NCBI GenBank assembly: GCA_023453025.1 | Contig: JAEXUD010000060.1 | Span: forward strand, 1-64,000 | From: Bacillota bacterium | GTDB taxonomy: Bacteria > Bacillota > Clostridia > Tissierellales > Sedimentibacteraceae | Reading direction: 5' to 3' | Length of the DNA stretch: 64,000 nt | Shown here: piece after piece, positions 15,140 to 24,952 of the stretch | How positions within the stretch are numbered: the stretch's first letter is position 1 | Layout of the letters: every line of letters starts with the position of its first letter | Position numbers and translations under genes: made by a program | Notes under the pieces: model-generated | Seen by the model: the letters and a program-made list of their open reading frames with translations, nothing else | Database searches by the model: none | Told to the model about the DNA's origin: nothing

Positions 15140-17890
15140 ATGAAAAAAACATGGAAACAAACATGCAGCTTGCTTCTGTCCATATGCATGCTTATGAGCA
15201 TGCTGCCTGTTACGGCATTTGCCGGAACAGGAGAATCAGATGAAACTGTTATAAATTCAGCTGTAATAACGCATGCGCCGATGGCTGCTGCAACCAGTCA
15301 AACTGCCATAACCATCAACAGCCAAGAGGATTGGGATGATTTGAGTGCCAACCCCAGCAACATCGCTACAAGTGCGGCAATCACGCTGAACGTAGGTGTC
15401 AGAGGAAATTTGGAATTTGAAGATTCAATAGAGAGAACTTTGACAATCATTGGGAATGGCAACACTCTTGCCGGAAGCATAATGGTATATGTTCCGCTAA
15501 ATCTGACCCTGCAAGATATGACTGTTATTGCAGATACAACCTGTAATAGCCTTACCTTTTGGAAGGGCGGTAAACTCACTACCTTAGGAACAGTAAATAT
15601 AACCGGTAAGGACGACTATATATTCCCGGGATGTGGCTTATTATCCGATGACAGCTTGACTATCACAGCCAGCGACGAAACAACCTTCAAGGGAGGAAGC
15701 AGCGGTTCAGGAGGCGGGGGTATCGGGATACGCCTGCAACATGGCAGTCTTACCTTGGACGGAGGAAATCCTGCTTTCATAGGAGGTTCTTCTTTGGATG
15801 GTTTTGGTGCACTGATAGACAATGGAGATTTAATCATAACAGCCGGCAGCCCCACCTTTACAGGGGGTGCAGCACCTTCTTACTATAGTTACCCCGGAGC
15901 CGCCGTCAGAGGGAAATTATCAATATCCACCAATGGCAGCCCTATTTTTACAGCCGGTGACGGCATAGGTCAAAACATGGGAAGAGCAGATGGCGCAAAT
16001 GTCGGATCCTTTGATATATCTTCAGGCAGCCCTGTGTTTAAAGGCGGTTCGGCAAGCGATACAGAATCTATCAGCTTTGCAGGTCCTGGAATTTCCAGCA
16101 GAGGGGCTTCTTCCATATCAGGCACCGCCTCTCCCACCTTTATAGGAGGAGATGCTGCTCATGATCTTTGTGGAGGAGAAGGCGCTTATTTAAGTGCAGA
16201 CTTGACAATATCCACTTCCGAAACCGTTGAATTTAAATCCGGAAATAAAGGTCTGCACGGCATTGTGATTGATTATATTGATACTGTTACAAGACTTGAC
16301 TTAAGCAATCTCACCGGGAAATTGATTGCAACAGGTGATCAGAGCAGAGCAATCGAAACGAACGGAACGACTGTAGTATATCCTGACGGTTTAAATGATT
16401 CAAGTAAATATAACGGGACATTTACAAGCTATACGCTGAATATGATGACAGACGATATCGACGTATATGGTATAATTGTAGGCGGAGTTGAGGTTACAAG
16501 CGCCAACAAGGACAATATAACGGGTAAGGGGATCAGAGGTATCGTTACCTATGAGCCGGATACTGAGACACTCATCCTTAACAATGCAGTGATTGCAGAA
16601 AATACCAAAATGGATAACACAACAGCTATTAATGCAAGCGGAGATTTAACTGTAGAGCTGATTGGCAGCAGCAGTTTAGGCAGTGATCCTGATAATCCGA
16701 ATAACGGGAAGTACCCTAATATTGATAAAGGTATTAAAGCCGTCGGAAAGATAAACATAACCGGCGGAGGGAACCTCACAATTTACAATAATTCACAAGG
16801 AATAATCGCTAAGGATATTACTGTTGATATAGGAGGAACCCTCACGGTGGAGGAATATGGTGCTCAGGCTGAAGGATGTTGTCTTAAAGCTGAGGGCGGA
16901 ACACTGACCATAGAAAAAGGTACTCTTAAGCTGACTTCGCAGGTCTCGAATGCTCTGTACGGGGACAGAATTATTATTAACGGAGGAACTGTTACAGCCA
17001 TAGGCCTTGACACGGATGGTGTATCAAATTTTGCTTTTAACACAGCTCCTGAGTTTGCTTCAATTTATAAACACAAGGTTTTTGCCGGAGGTGATGAATC
17101 ATCTGCAGAAGAAATAAAAATGCCTGTTGCAGATACTTTCATTAAAAGTAAATATGTTCATATTGAGCTCGATGTTTCCGATATTCCTGATATTCCCGAT
17201 ATCCCAAAGCCCGGCAAAGACGATGACAATAACGGCGATGACAATGGTAATGATAACGACAACGACAATAATAAAAATAGCAGCTCAACAGCAGCTAATC
17301 CAGCGGAGCCGACAAAAATCGGAAATACGCCTGTTGAAGATATTTTCGGAGATGTAGTAAATCATTGGGCTATTGACAGCATTCAATTTGTATATGACAG
17401 AGGTATAATGACGGGAAGTTCAGGGAAAAATTTCTCTCCTGATGCTCAGATGAGCAGAGGTATGCTGATTACTGCACTGGGACGGCTTGGAGGGATAAAT
17501 ATACTTGATTTTACATCGGTCAGCTTCAATGATGTGAGTGCGTCATCATATTATGCACCATATGCCGAGTGGAGCTTAATAAGCAATATAACAAGGGGAA
17601 CGGGCAGCAAAAATTTTTCACCGGACAACAATGTGACACGAGAAGAATTGGCGGTAATTCTGGTGAATTTCGCAAAAGCAATGGGATACGAGCTTCCTTC
17701 GGGAGAAGGTGCAGAATCATTCGTTGATGATGGTGCCATAAGCCCGTGGGCAAAAGAAGAAATAGAAATAATGAGAAATGCAAACATAATGAACGGCGAT
17801 ACCAACAACAATTTCAATCCTAAGGCTCCCGCAACAAGAGCAGAAATAGCAGCTGTACTTCGGTGCTTTATAGAGCTTATGGGAATATAA
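15140..17890 (+). CDS. Large SLH-anchored surface protein with beta-helix repeats
   Basis: This 916-residue protein has a signal peptide (about 1-29, ending MLPVTAFAG). Next comes a long region of Gly/Ser/Thr-rich short repeats (about 50-430, such as ITAGSPTFTGG, SSGSPVFKGG, TASPTFIGG) typical of a right-handed beta-helix. A domain at about 440-680 follows (IIVGGVEVTSANKDNITG, YEPDTETLILNNAVI), then an acidic linker rich in Asp and Asn (about 685-715). Three S-layer-homology units end the protein (about 730-915, for example HWAIDSIQFVYDRGIMTG and YAPYAEWSLI). The SLH units should anchor it to cell-wall polysaccharide. The substrate or partner of the repeats is unknown. Confidence 0.9.
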   Translation: MKKTWKQTCSLLLSICMLMSMLPVTAFAGTGESDETVINSAVITHAPMAAATSQTAITINSQEDWDDLSANPSNIATSAAITLNVGVRGNLEFEDSIERTLTIIGNGNTLAGSIMVYVPLNLTLQDMTVIADTTCNSLTFWKGGKLTTLGTVNITGKDDYIFPGCGLLSDDSLTITASDETTFKGGSSGSGGGGIGIRLQHGSLTLDGGNPAFIGGSSLDGFGALIDNGDLIITAGSPTFTGGAAPSYYSYPGAAVRGKLSISTNGSPIFTAGDGIGQNMGRADGANVGSFDISSGSPVFKGGSASDTESISFAGPGISSRGASSISGTASPTFIGGDAAHDLCGGEGAYLSADLTISTSETVEFKSGNKGLHGIVIDYIDTVTRLDLSNLTGKLIATGDQSRAIETNGTTVVYPDGLNDSSKYNGTFTSYTLNMMTDDIDVYGIIVGGVEVTSANKDNITGKGIRGIVTYEPDTETLILNNAVIAENTKMDNTTAINASGDLTVELIGSSSLGSDPDNPNNGKYPNIDKGIKAVGKINITGGGNLTIYNNSQGIIAKDITVDIGGTLTVEEYGAQAEGCCLKAEGGTLTIEKGTLKLTSQVSNALYGDRIIINGGTVTAIGLDTDGVSNFAFNTAPEFASIYKHKVFAGGDESSAEEIKMPVADTFIKSKYVHIELDVSDIPDIPDIPKPGKDDDNNGDDNGNDNDNDNNKNSSSTAANPAEPTKIGNTPVEDIFGDVVNHWAIDSIQFVYDRGIMTGSSGKNFSPDAQMSRGMLITALGRLGGINILDFTSVSFNDVSASSYYAPYAEWSLISNITRGTGSKNFSPDNNVTREELAVILVNFAKAMGYELPSGEGAESFVDDGAISPWAKEEIEIMRNANIMNGDTNNNFNPKAPATRAEIAAVLRCFIELMGI

Positions 17891-17966
17891 ACCGGAGGGA
17901 GCTCTGCCAAGCTTGAAGTTGAAAAGGTACAATCACTTATATCATAGTAATTTGATATATTAATAA

Positions 17967-17997
17967 AATGAGGGAAGAGTAAATGTCTTCCCTCATT
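17967..17997 (-). terminator. Terminator, probably bidirectional
   Basis: AATGAGGGAAGA and TCTTCCCTCATT form a 12-bp stem with a 7-base loop. A TTTTATTA tail lies on the minus strand, serving the oxidoreductase gene. It lies between convergent genes. Confidence 0.85.
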
Positions 17998-18054
17998 GAG
18001 CTTATTAAGCAATATATATCTATCTTAATTTTTTGAACATACTCTAAAATAATT

Positions 18055-19413
18055 TTACCTAATGTCTGGTATTCCTATGCCTTGAGGAAATGTAAATACA
18101 TCCAAAGGATCATACTTATCCTTTATTTTTATTAATATATCTGCATGCTTTCCGTAATATTCCTCTTTATAACAGTCCAGCCATTTATACGGAAAATTCA
18201 CATAAGAGCCATCGGTCATGCATTCAAGCTTAGGGAATTGATTTTTTATCCAATCTCTGTTGATTTCGGCATATTGCTGCTCTTCCCAGGTTGTTTCCAG
18301 CCAAATGATATATTTGGCATTACGATAAAAGAATGCCGTAGCATCTGTTTCAACCTCTGATACCCTGCCTCCCATTGCATACATTGATATTCCTGCAAAA
18401 ACTGAACCCGGCGGGCGCTTTGTGATTAACCCCGCAAGCTTTGTCAAGTCTTCCCATGTTAAGTCCCTTAAAACAAATCGGCTTGCAGATTGAAATTTTT
18501 CATATGGAGGATATGAACTGCCGATGATAGTAACAGCCTCAAGAAACGTAACATATTCCATATTGCATTTTGCTCCATTCAGGCGAAGAAAATCGTCGAT
18601 GATTTCCAATGCCTCTTCCGGTACGCCGTAATATATCCCTCTGACAAGCATTGACAGATTATCACTGGCAGAATTATATACCCTGGAAATCAATGTGATT
18701 CGCTTATCTGCGGTTTTAAGCCATCTCTGCCATGTGTACATAAATTTTGCCTGTTCTTCAGAATCCACATTCAGATATTCAATATTAATAACTGTTACTT
18801 TGTCCACCTTTTGCGGTAGCTTAAAAATCATAGATAAAATTACTCCGAAATTACCTCCGCCTGCACCGCGGCATGCCCAAAAAAGGTCTGAATTGATTTC
18901 GCAGTTGGCGGTTATTATTTTCCCTTCGTAATTTACAAGCTCAATTCCCTTCAGACTGTCGCAGCCCAGTCCAAAATTGCGGCAGGAAAGACCCCATCCG
19001 CCGCCCAGTGCATATCCGCTTACTCCGACGGTAGGGCAGGTGCCTCCCGGAAATGGGTAACCCTTTGATGATACGAAATTATATACCTGTGCGTTGGTTA
19101 CACCGCTCTCAACATGCAAGCAGTTTGAATATTCATCAATATACATGCTGTTCATTCTGCTTACATCTATTACAAGTGTAAAGTTTCCGTTTGAATATCC
19201 CTCATAGTTATGACCTCCGCTGCGTATACGTATTTGAACACAGTTTTTTCTTGCCCATATTACTGCATTTGATACATCCTGCTTGCTATAACAATAAACT
19301 ATAATCAAAGGAAATCTTTGTACAGCTCTGTTATAGCCTTGTCTCTCTTCATTATATAGCTGATTAAACGGCGTCACAATATCTCCTGTAAGGCCGCATA
19401 AAAATTCATTCAT
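18055..19413 (-). CDS. FAD-linked oxidoreductase, berberine-bridge type
   Basis: This 452-residue enzyme starts at the ATG at 19413, chosen for the GGAGGTG site just upstream. A longer frame begins 19 codons earlier without a ribosome site. It has the PCMH FAD-binding domain with RIRSGGHNYEGYS (His68) and GGTCPTVGVSGYALGGGWG (Cys126). These are the two residues that attach FAD covalently in bicovalent members. A C-terminal BBE segment follows (ADILIKIKDKYDPLDVFTFP). Such enzymes oxidise alcohols, sugars or alkaloid-like substrates with oxygen or another acceptor. It shares the minus strand with a spore protein gene 57 bp upstream. The substrate is unknown. Confidence 0.9.
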   Translation of the reverse strand: MNEFLCGLTGDIVTPFNQLYNEERQGYNRAVQRFPLIIVYCYSKQDVSNAVIWARKNCVQIRIRSGGHNYEGYSNGNFTLVIDVSRMNSMYIDEYSNCLHVESGVTNAQVYNFVSSKGYPFPGGTCPTVGVSGYALGGGWGLSCRNFGLGCDSLKGIELVNYEGKIITANCEINSDLFWACRGAGGGNFGVILSMIFKLPQKVDKVTVINIEYLNVDSEEQAKFMYTWQRWLKTADKRITLISRVYNSASDNLSMLVRGIYYGVPEEALEIIDDFLRLNGAKCNMEYVTFLEAVTIIGSSYPPYEKFQSASRFVLRDLTWEDLTKLAGLITKRPPGSVFAGISMYAMGGRVSEVETDATAFFYRNAKYIIWLETTWEEQQYAEINRDWIKNQFPKLECMTDGSYVNFPYKWLDCYKEEYYGKHADILIKIKDKYDPLDVFTFPQGIGIPDIR

Positions 19414-19469
19414 AAAAACACCTCCATATAATATATGCAGGTGTAAATATAATGTTTTAAAGTAAAGCA

Positions 19470-19694
19470 CTATGTGATATTGGTTCCCTTGTCTTTTATA
19501 TTGAAGCGTTTTTTTGCTGTTTCTAAATCCATATAATTGTCAGCAAATCCGTCTTGCCTGGATGTTAAGCTTTCTAGGTTTTCCGCACCGGAGCTTACGA
19601 TGGAAAGCTCCTTGGCAATCTCTGCCTTCATTTGGTTTAAGGATTTTTTTGCTTCAGGGGATGCTGTTGTTTTGCTTTTTAATTTATCAGACAT
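19470..19694 (-). CDS. Divergent small acid-soluble spore protein, alpha/beta type
   Basis: This 74-residue protein has the two signatures of alpha/beta-type spore proteins: SLNQMKAEIAKELSI and ESLTSRQDGFADNYMDLETA. It lacks the usual GGxM glycine pair in the second block. In spores these proteins coat DNA and protect it from UV and heat, and are cut at germination by the GPR protease. The ATG follows AAAGGAAA. It shows that the organism belongs to an endospore-forming lineage. A separate sporulation-specific promoter is expected but was not identified. Confidence 0.8.
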   Translation of the reverse strand: MSDKLKSKTTASPEAKKSLNQMKAEIAKELSIVSSGAENLESLTSRQDGFADNYMDLETAKKRFNIKDKGTNIT

Positions 19695-19827
19695 TTTATT
19701 TTCCTTTCTTAATTTAAATATTTATTTTATTATTGTCTGATTAAGTAAAATTAATCGAAAAATATGAATATTAGAAGATTACTTTTAGATGGCAGCAGCC
19801 ATATCCTTGTATCACTAAAACCCTGTG

Positions 19828-22200
19828 TCACCATTGAGCCTGGATTATTATTTCCTTTGCTCTGCAGCATGCTTTAATATCATTTATGGTTTGTTTAAAC
19901 AATTCCATAAATTTCTCATCTGTATTAATTACAATTTCTTTTATTTCTGATTTCATTGACAGAGCATTTTCAGACTTATACTTTCTTGTCTTTGCAATAA
20001 TCTCCTTAAGCTTTTCTCCGAAAAGGATAATATCATTATCAAGAGATTCATCTGTTTCCCAATACAAATTGTGTATAGAAATAATGTTCTCATTTTGTCT
20101 GAAAAATTCCTGATAAATATATTCGGTTATGTGAGGAACATAAACGGCATATAGCTTTAATGTATTGAACATGCAATAATACAAAGCATATTGTGCTGAC
20201 TGCCGTTCTTTATATCCATGTAATTCAGGCTGGTATAAACGTTCTTTAACAATTTCAAGATAATAGTCACATAAATCCTTCCAGAAAAAATCATCAATTT
20301 CATGTCTTGCCGGTCCGATTTCATACTGGTCAAGAAGTTTTTTTGTATTAATGATAGTTTGCTTGCATCGTTCAATTATCCATTTGTCTACAGGCATTAA
20401 ATATACATCATCATTTATGTTGAAGTCATATAAATGAGATATTGAAAACTTAGATGCATTCCACAGCTTTGTAATAAATCTTTTGGATATACCTAATTCA
20501 TCAATTGAAAAGAACGTATCTGTTCCAAGCTTGGAATTAGCAGCCCAATATCTTATGGTGTCAGCTGAGTGATTTTCAATAAGCGACTTGGGTGATAATT
20601 CAGAGTTGCTTTTTGATTTGCTTATTTTCTCTCCTTTTTTAGCGAGGACAAAACCACAAACCATTATATCTTTCCAAGGGATTTTTCCTGTATGGTAAAG
20701 GCTTTTAACTATTGTATAAAATGCCCATGTTCGTATAATTTCATGAGCCTGGGTTCTCAAGCTCATAGGCAGGATTTTATATGAAATGTCATTTGCTTCA
20801 CCCCATTTTGCATTTATCTGAGGAGTAACAGATGAAGTAGCCCATGTATCAAAAACAGAGCTCTCCGGAATAAACTCTTCGCACCCGCAGGAGCATGGGG
20901 TGCCCGGCTTTGCTTCAAAAGGATTTACCGGAAGCATCTCTTCATCGGCAAACACAATCTTACCGCAGTCCTTGCAATACCATATGGGAAAGGGAACACC
21001 AAAATAACGCTGACGGGATATACACCAATCCCATTTAAGGTTTTCAACCCAGGATATATATCTGTTTTTCATATGCTCGGGATACCAATTAATTTTATCG
21101 GCAGCCTTTAAATAAATCTCCTTATTTGTCAGAATATCAATATACCACTGCTTCGACGGTAAAATCTCGATTTCTTTCCCGCAGCGTTCATGTACCGCAA
21201 CAGTATGTCTGATGCATTTTGACTCTAAAAGTAATCCGCTTTCTGAAAGCAAGCCTATAATATGAGTTCGGGCCGGAAGAACCTTCAATCCTCCGATTAG
21301 CGGGACATCTTTATCTATACTTCCGTCCGGGAGTATAACCCTCCGATATGGCAGCTTGTGAATTTCATACCACTCTGCATCTGTGCTGTCACCAAAGGTT
21401 GCACACATAACAACACCTGTTCCTTTGTCTATATCAGCCTTATCATCTGTCAATACGGGAATTTCATAACCATATAGAGGAACTATGGCATTTTTCCCGA
21501 TATATCTTTTATATCTGTCATCCTTCGGATTTACAAACAGGCAAACACAGCCATACAGCAGCTCAGGTCTTGTAGTGGCAACTATTAATTCTTCTTCGCC
21601 TATTTTAAATTTAATGTAATTAAAATCAACATCCTTCTCAACAGTTTCCAATTCTGCCTGGGCTATTGAAGTCTGGCATTCGGTACACCATAAAACCGGT
21701 GATTCCTTCATATATGCCTTTTTGTCTTTTAAAAGTCTGATAAAGGATTTTTGTGATATCCTCTGAACTATGGGGCTGATGGTTTCATATTGAAGTGACC
21801 AGTCAACCGAGAATCCCAAAGACTGCCATAAATCTTTAAACTCTTTTTCATATTTCGCAGAGGTTGTAACACACCTTTTAATAAATTCATTTCTCGGTAA
21901 ATTCTTTGCAATAATTCCCTCATCCCTTTCAACAAGCCTTTCTGTGGGCAAGCCGTTGTCATCAAAACCGAAAGGGTAAAAAACATTATATCCCTGCATG
22001 CGTTTAAAGCGTGCTATCATTTCCGCCTGTGTATAAGAAAATATGTGTCCTATGTGCAAGCTGCCGCTAACGGTAGGCGGCGGTGTATCAATAGAATATA
22101 CTTCTTTTTGATTCTCAAAATCAAAGCTGTAGATAGAATTTTCTTTCCAAAATTTTTGCATTTCTTTTTCGATCTGTTTAAAATCATAGTTCTTCTGCAT
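19828..22200 (-). CDS. valS: Valyl-tRNA synthetase, archaeal-type
   Basis: This 790-residue class I synthetase charges tRNA-Val. The start is the ATG at 22200, just after AGGAGGTAGTATTACC; a longer frame upstream has no ribosome site. HIGH lies at about 49-52 (TPPPTVSGSLHIGHIFSY), then FYPFGFDDNGLPTERLVE. A zinc-finger-like pair of Cys clusters follows (CKDCGK, CSCGC), then FDTWATSSVTPQ, and the KMSKS loop reads KISKSKSN. The NGLPTERLVE form and short length are typical of archaeal and rickettsial-type enzymes, not the about 880-residue bacterial form with a C-terminal coiled coil. A T-box with a GUA specifier lies upstream. It may be a second or acquired copy. Confidence 0.92.
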   Translation of the reverse strand: MQKNYDFKQIEKEMQKFWKENSIYSFDFENQKEVYSIDTPPPTVSGSLHIGHIFSYTQAEMIARFKRMQGYNVFYPFGFDDNGLPTERLVERDEGIIAKNLPRNEFIKRCVTTSAKYEKEFKDLWQSLGFSVDWSLQYETISPIVQRISQKSFIRLLKDKKAYMKESPVLWCTECQTSIAQAELETVEKDVDFNYIKFKIGEEELIVATTRPELLYGCVCLFVNPKDDRYKRYIGKNAIVPLYGYEIPVLTDDKADIDKGTGVVMCATFGDSTDAEWYEIHKLPYRRVILPDGSIDKDVPLIGGLKVLPARTHIIGLLSESGLLLESKCIRHTVAVHERCGKEIEILPSKQWYIDILTNKEIYLKAADKINWYPEHMKNRYISWVENLKWDWCISRQRYFGVPFPIWYCKDCGKIVFADEEMLPVNPFEAKPGTPCSCGCEEFIPESSVFDTWATSSVTPQINAKWGEANDISYKILPMSLRTQAHEIIRTWAFYTIVKSLYHTGKIPWKDIMVCGFVLAKKGEKISKSKSNSELSPKSLIENHSADTIRYWAANSKLGTDTFFSIDELGISKRFITKLWNASKFSISHLYDFNINDDVYLMPVDKWIIERCKQTIINTKKLLDQYEIGPARHEIDDFFWKDLCDYYLEIVKERLYQPELHGYKERQSAQYALYYCMFNTLKLYAVYVPHITEYIYQEFFRQNENIISIHNLYWETDESLDNDIILFGEKLKEIIAKTRKYKSENALSMKSEIKEIVINTDEKFMELFKQTINDIKACCRAKEIIIQAQW

Positions 22201-22279
22201 GGTAATACTACCTCCTAAAAATTTTACGAACACAAAATCACAGTCTCGTTCCAAATTATTTGCTCGCTGCCGCTCAAAT

Positions 22280-22575
22280 AAAAAATCCGCCCTAAGCTTT
22301 ACATTGCTTAGGGCGGATTGTATGCGTCCGTGGTACCACCTAAATTCAGATATGAATCTGCACTCTGCCAGTACGGGATAAAATGCGCTATACGATACTG
22401 TTTTCCTTTTAACGGTGGAAATTTCCGTTGAAGCCTACTAAGATAATCTTTTCGGTTCACAACTCAAAGGCTACTTCCATACTTCCCTCACGAAGATTTT
22501 CACCGGACATCTTCTCTCTGTGCTTCGGGTGAATATGTACTACTCCTCATCAACGCTATTTTGTTCGTGTTCTTT
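22280..22575 (-). ncRNA. T-box leader, valine (GUA) specifier
   Basis: Read on the minus strand, stem I opens with GATGAGGAGTAGTAC. The specifier loop contains GAA (22477-22475) followed by GTA (22474-22472), a valine codon. The antiterminator box AGGTGGTACCACGG lies at 22341-22328. A strong terminator stem (AATCCGCCCTAAGC and its complement) with a T run lies at 22319-22280. Uncharged tRNA-Val should stabilise the antiterminator and switch on the synthetase. The codon fits the enzyme downstream. Confidence 0.93.
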
Positions 22576-22581
22576 TACATT

Positions 22582-22610
22582 ATAATATTTTATTGTATTC
22601 GAGAAGTCAA
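22582..22610 (-). promoter_or_regulatory. Promoter of the valS T-box transcript
   Basis: TTGACT (-35, 22610-22605) and TATTAT (-10, 22587-22582) are 17 bp apart on the minus strand, just ahead of the T-box. Confidence 0.75.
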
Positions 22611-22770
22611 TACTAATTACATATTTTTTTATAAAAATCTATCCTATCAGGCTACACACCAATGTTCCACGGTGCCGGATAATTGTTAAATTATCTATTT
22701 TATAATCTGACATAATGAAAGGTATCAGGACGATGAATCATTGTCGAAACTGCTTACAGTCAAACGTATT

Positions 22771-23973
22771 TTATTCAATTAACGGCATTTTCTGTACTAT
22801 TTTATCAATCATTATGTCAATCTCTGCTTCTCCCGTGTAATATACATAAATAAATCCGTTTCCCTTTGATGCAATTATCTCATAGTAATTATAGGCATCA
22901 GGATTTTTTACAAATAATAAGTCCAAATCAGGATGCTCTATTTGAGAATAACCTTCTGCTTCTTTCCAGTCGTAGATTTTTATCAGGGCTGAAGCCAGAC
23001 TGTCAGCCATAAGAGGAGAAGCAAGCTTGTAAATCTTTGCATCAAGGGTTACATAGTATACTCTGCTGCCGTTTGAGTACAGACGGTTGTCATTTACAGC
23101 GCCTTCTGTAGTTTCAAATTGTACAGGAGCCAATAAGCTTTGCTGATATTTTATCATATTATCCTGATCGATGCCATTGATTATGCGACCGTATTTACTT
23201 CTTCTCAAGCCGGAATCCTGCTCCACGTCCTTAAGCAGGATAATAGGCAGTCCGGCCGTGTCCTCTGTTGGCAGCATACTTGAATACCTGCTGTTTTCTT
23301 GTGCAGTATGCTCGATTAAGCTGATCAATAATACAAGAGCTAACAAATTACGGACATTAAATATATATTTCTTCCAGCTATTTTTTCTGTGGATATTATG
23401 TTCTAAGGAATTGTCAGCCAGGGAATTCCGCAGTTTTATTTTATAAATATACTGATTGGCAGAATCAATAAATAGTGAAAGAAAGACAATAACATAAATT
23501 ATCCTGCTAAGAAAATTCCCCTCTACCATATCTAAAATTAAATTAGATTCTTTTAAATCACGATATATAAAAAACAGTGCTATAACTGCGGCTGCTAATA
23601 AAAAAAATGTTTCAAACCTGATTTCCTTGTTTAATTTAGTAACAGAAAAGAATTCCTTGTCTATTTCCGGCGCATTCAATTTTTCGGGTGATGAAAACAC
23701 ATTGCTTTTCCCGTAACCGTCAATATACTTCCAGCCTTTATCAAGGTATTCCTGCTTTTGTTTATCTGATAAGTTGTAATCGCATGGAACAATCCTGTAT
23801 CTCACGGCCTCAGGTTCGCCTTTGACAAATTCATCAAACGAAATACCTACGGTTTTAAGATGCAATCCTTTAGCGGACATTTCAGAGTACCAGCTTTCCT
23901 GCTCTGCTACTTTCCAATGCTCAACGCGTCTTAACTTTCGGACGGATTTTTTATCAATACTTTCTGTTTTCAC
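22771..23973 (-). CDS. DUF2812 membrane protein
   Basis: This protein has about 400 residues. The start is taken as the GTG at 23973, 5 bp after GGAGG. A TTG at 23985 is also in frame but overlaps that site. The N-terminal cytoplasmic domain is DUF2812 (RRVEHWKVAEQESWYSEMSA, YRIVPCDYNLSDKQKQEYLD, GWKYIDGYGKSNVFSS). Three hydrophobic segments follow at about 130-240, then a C-terminal outer domain. Relatives are often paired with PadR-type regulators and are thought to respond to envelope stress. No PadR gene is next to it here. The role is unknown. Confidence 0.82.
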   Translation of the reverse strand: MKTESIDKKSVRKLRRVEHWKVAEQESWYSEMSAKGLHLKTVGISFDEFVKGEPEAVRYRIVPCDYNLSDKQKQEYLDKGWKYIDGYGKSNVFSSPEKLNAPEIDKEFFSVTKLNKEIRFETFFLLAAAVIALFFIYRDLKESNLILDMVEGNFLSRIIYVIVFLSLFIDSANQYIYKIKLRNSLADNSLEHNIHRKNSWKKYIFNVRNLLALVLLISLIEHTAQENSRYSSMLPTEDTAGLPIILLKDVEQDSGLRRSKYGRIINGIDQDNMIKYQQSLLAPVQFETTEGAVNDNRLYSNGSRVYYVTLDAKIYKLASPLMADSLASALIKIYDWKEAEGYSQIEHPDLDLLFVKNPDAYNYYEIIASKGNGFIYVYYTGEAEIDIMIDKIVQKMPLIE

Positions 23974-24504
23974 CGTTGCCTCCAATAAAGCAATTTCATT
24001 TGCGGCTGCAATTTCAATTTTATTTTACTTATGCTGCAACATGATACCTATTCATTATAACATATTTTGGTAAATGTATCAACTTAAACCGGACCAAAAT
24101 TCAATTTTAACAAATATTCTCTTGCATTCAGTTATAATTATATAAAAAATAGCTTAAACTTGTAAAACAAGACTGAAACCAAGAATCTCTAGATTTCAAC
24201 AGAAAACCTTGATGGCTTATCTGAAAATATTTACTCATGGTTCCACACGTGCGAAAAGTTACCTTTCGTGTAACTTTGATTGCTAAGACATCGTATAAAT
24301 ATGCATATCTGATATGTAAACCGTGAATATTGTATTATTATATGCTTGTCTTTACAAAATGATACAACATAAATCCGGTGAATTGGTACATATATAGTTT
24401 TATATACATTTGTTCTGATGCAGGTATTAATAATGGATAAGAGAAAGAATTCAAAGCAAAATAAAATTAAATAATTGTGAAGCGGGAAAACGCGGAAATT
24501 GTAA
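23974..24504. other. Gene-free region
   Basis: About 530 bp of AT-rich DNA between two minus-strand genes. It holds a short hairpin (AAAGTTAC and GTAACTTT, 24255-24277). No ribosome site leads a plausible frame. A 96-codon minus-strand frame here starts inside a terminator-like hairpin and looks like chance. Confidence 0.6.
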
Positions 24505-24535
24505 ATTGCACATTTTACCATGTAAAATGTGCAAT
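24505..24535 (-). terminator. Terminator-like hairpin after the lipoprotein gene
   Basis: A perfect 14-bp stem (ATTGCACATTTTAC and its complement) with a 3-base loop lies 30 bp beyond the lipoprotein stop codon. The following T-rich tail on the minus strand is weak. Confidence 0.7.
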
Positions 24536-24565
24536 AATATCAGCCCATAGAATTTATACTTACGC

Positions 24566-24952
24566 TTATTCCTGAATACAAGAAATGTAAGAAACTTTGC
24601 CCGTTTTTTCGTTAAAGAAAACCTCTACATATGTTTTATATCCTTTCAAATAAACAACTGAAGACGGAGCAGGCTCTTTATTATCGTAATAAGGTGTTCC
24701 TAATTTATTTATAACAGATTCATAATTATCATTTTCATCTATACCTAAATATACAATAACATCATCATAATAGAAAGCATGATTAGCTGCACTGCTGTCA
24801 GGCTGATAATTTGGCTCGCTCATTTTTTCTGCTGAAACTTTATCATAGATATTTGCTGCACCATTATCCTTTTGTTTGCTTTCTTTCTGATTACATCCCA
24901 TTAACATAAGTGACAATAAACATAAAATAATGAATGCTTTACCTTTTTTCAT
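24566..24952 (-). CDS. Small lipoprotein, unknown
   Basis: This 128-residue protein has a lipoprotein signal peptide with lipobox LMGC (Cys20), so the mature protein should be lipid-anchored on the outer face of the membrane. After a Lys/Gln-rich spacer, the C-terminal part (about 60-126, DVIVYLGIDENDNYESVINK, then LGTPYYDNK) has the look of a small BLIP/SmpA-like domain (short helix then GTP, then strands). That is a weak impression. The gene stands alone. Function is unknown. Confidence 0.75.
   Translation of the reverse strand: MKKGKAFIILCLLSLMLMGCNQKESKQKDNGAANIYDKVSAEKMSEPNYQPDSSAANHAFYYDDVIVYLGIDENDNYESVINKLGTPYYDNKEPAPSSVVYLKGYKTYVEVFFNEKTGKVSYISCIQE

Noticed and set aside
17526..18012. 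Minus-strand frames over the SLH end
   Set aside because: They overlap the SLH repeats and the terminator, and have no family signature.
24231..24521. 96-codon minus-strand frame
   Set aside because: It starts inside a perfect hairpin, lacks a ribosome site and has a composition typical of AT-rich noncoding DNA.
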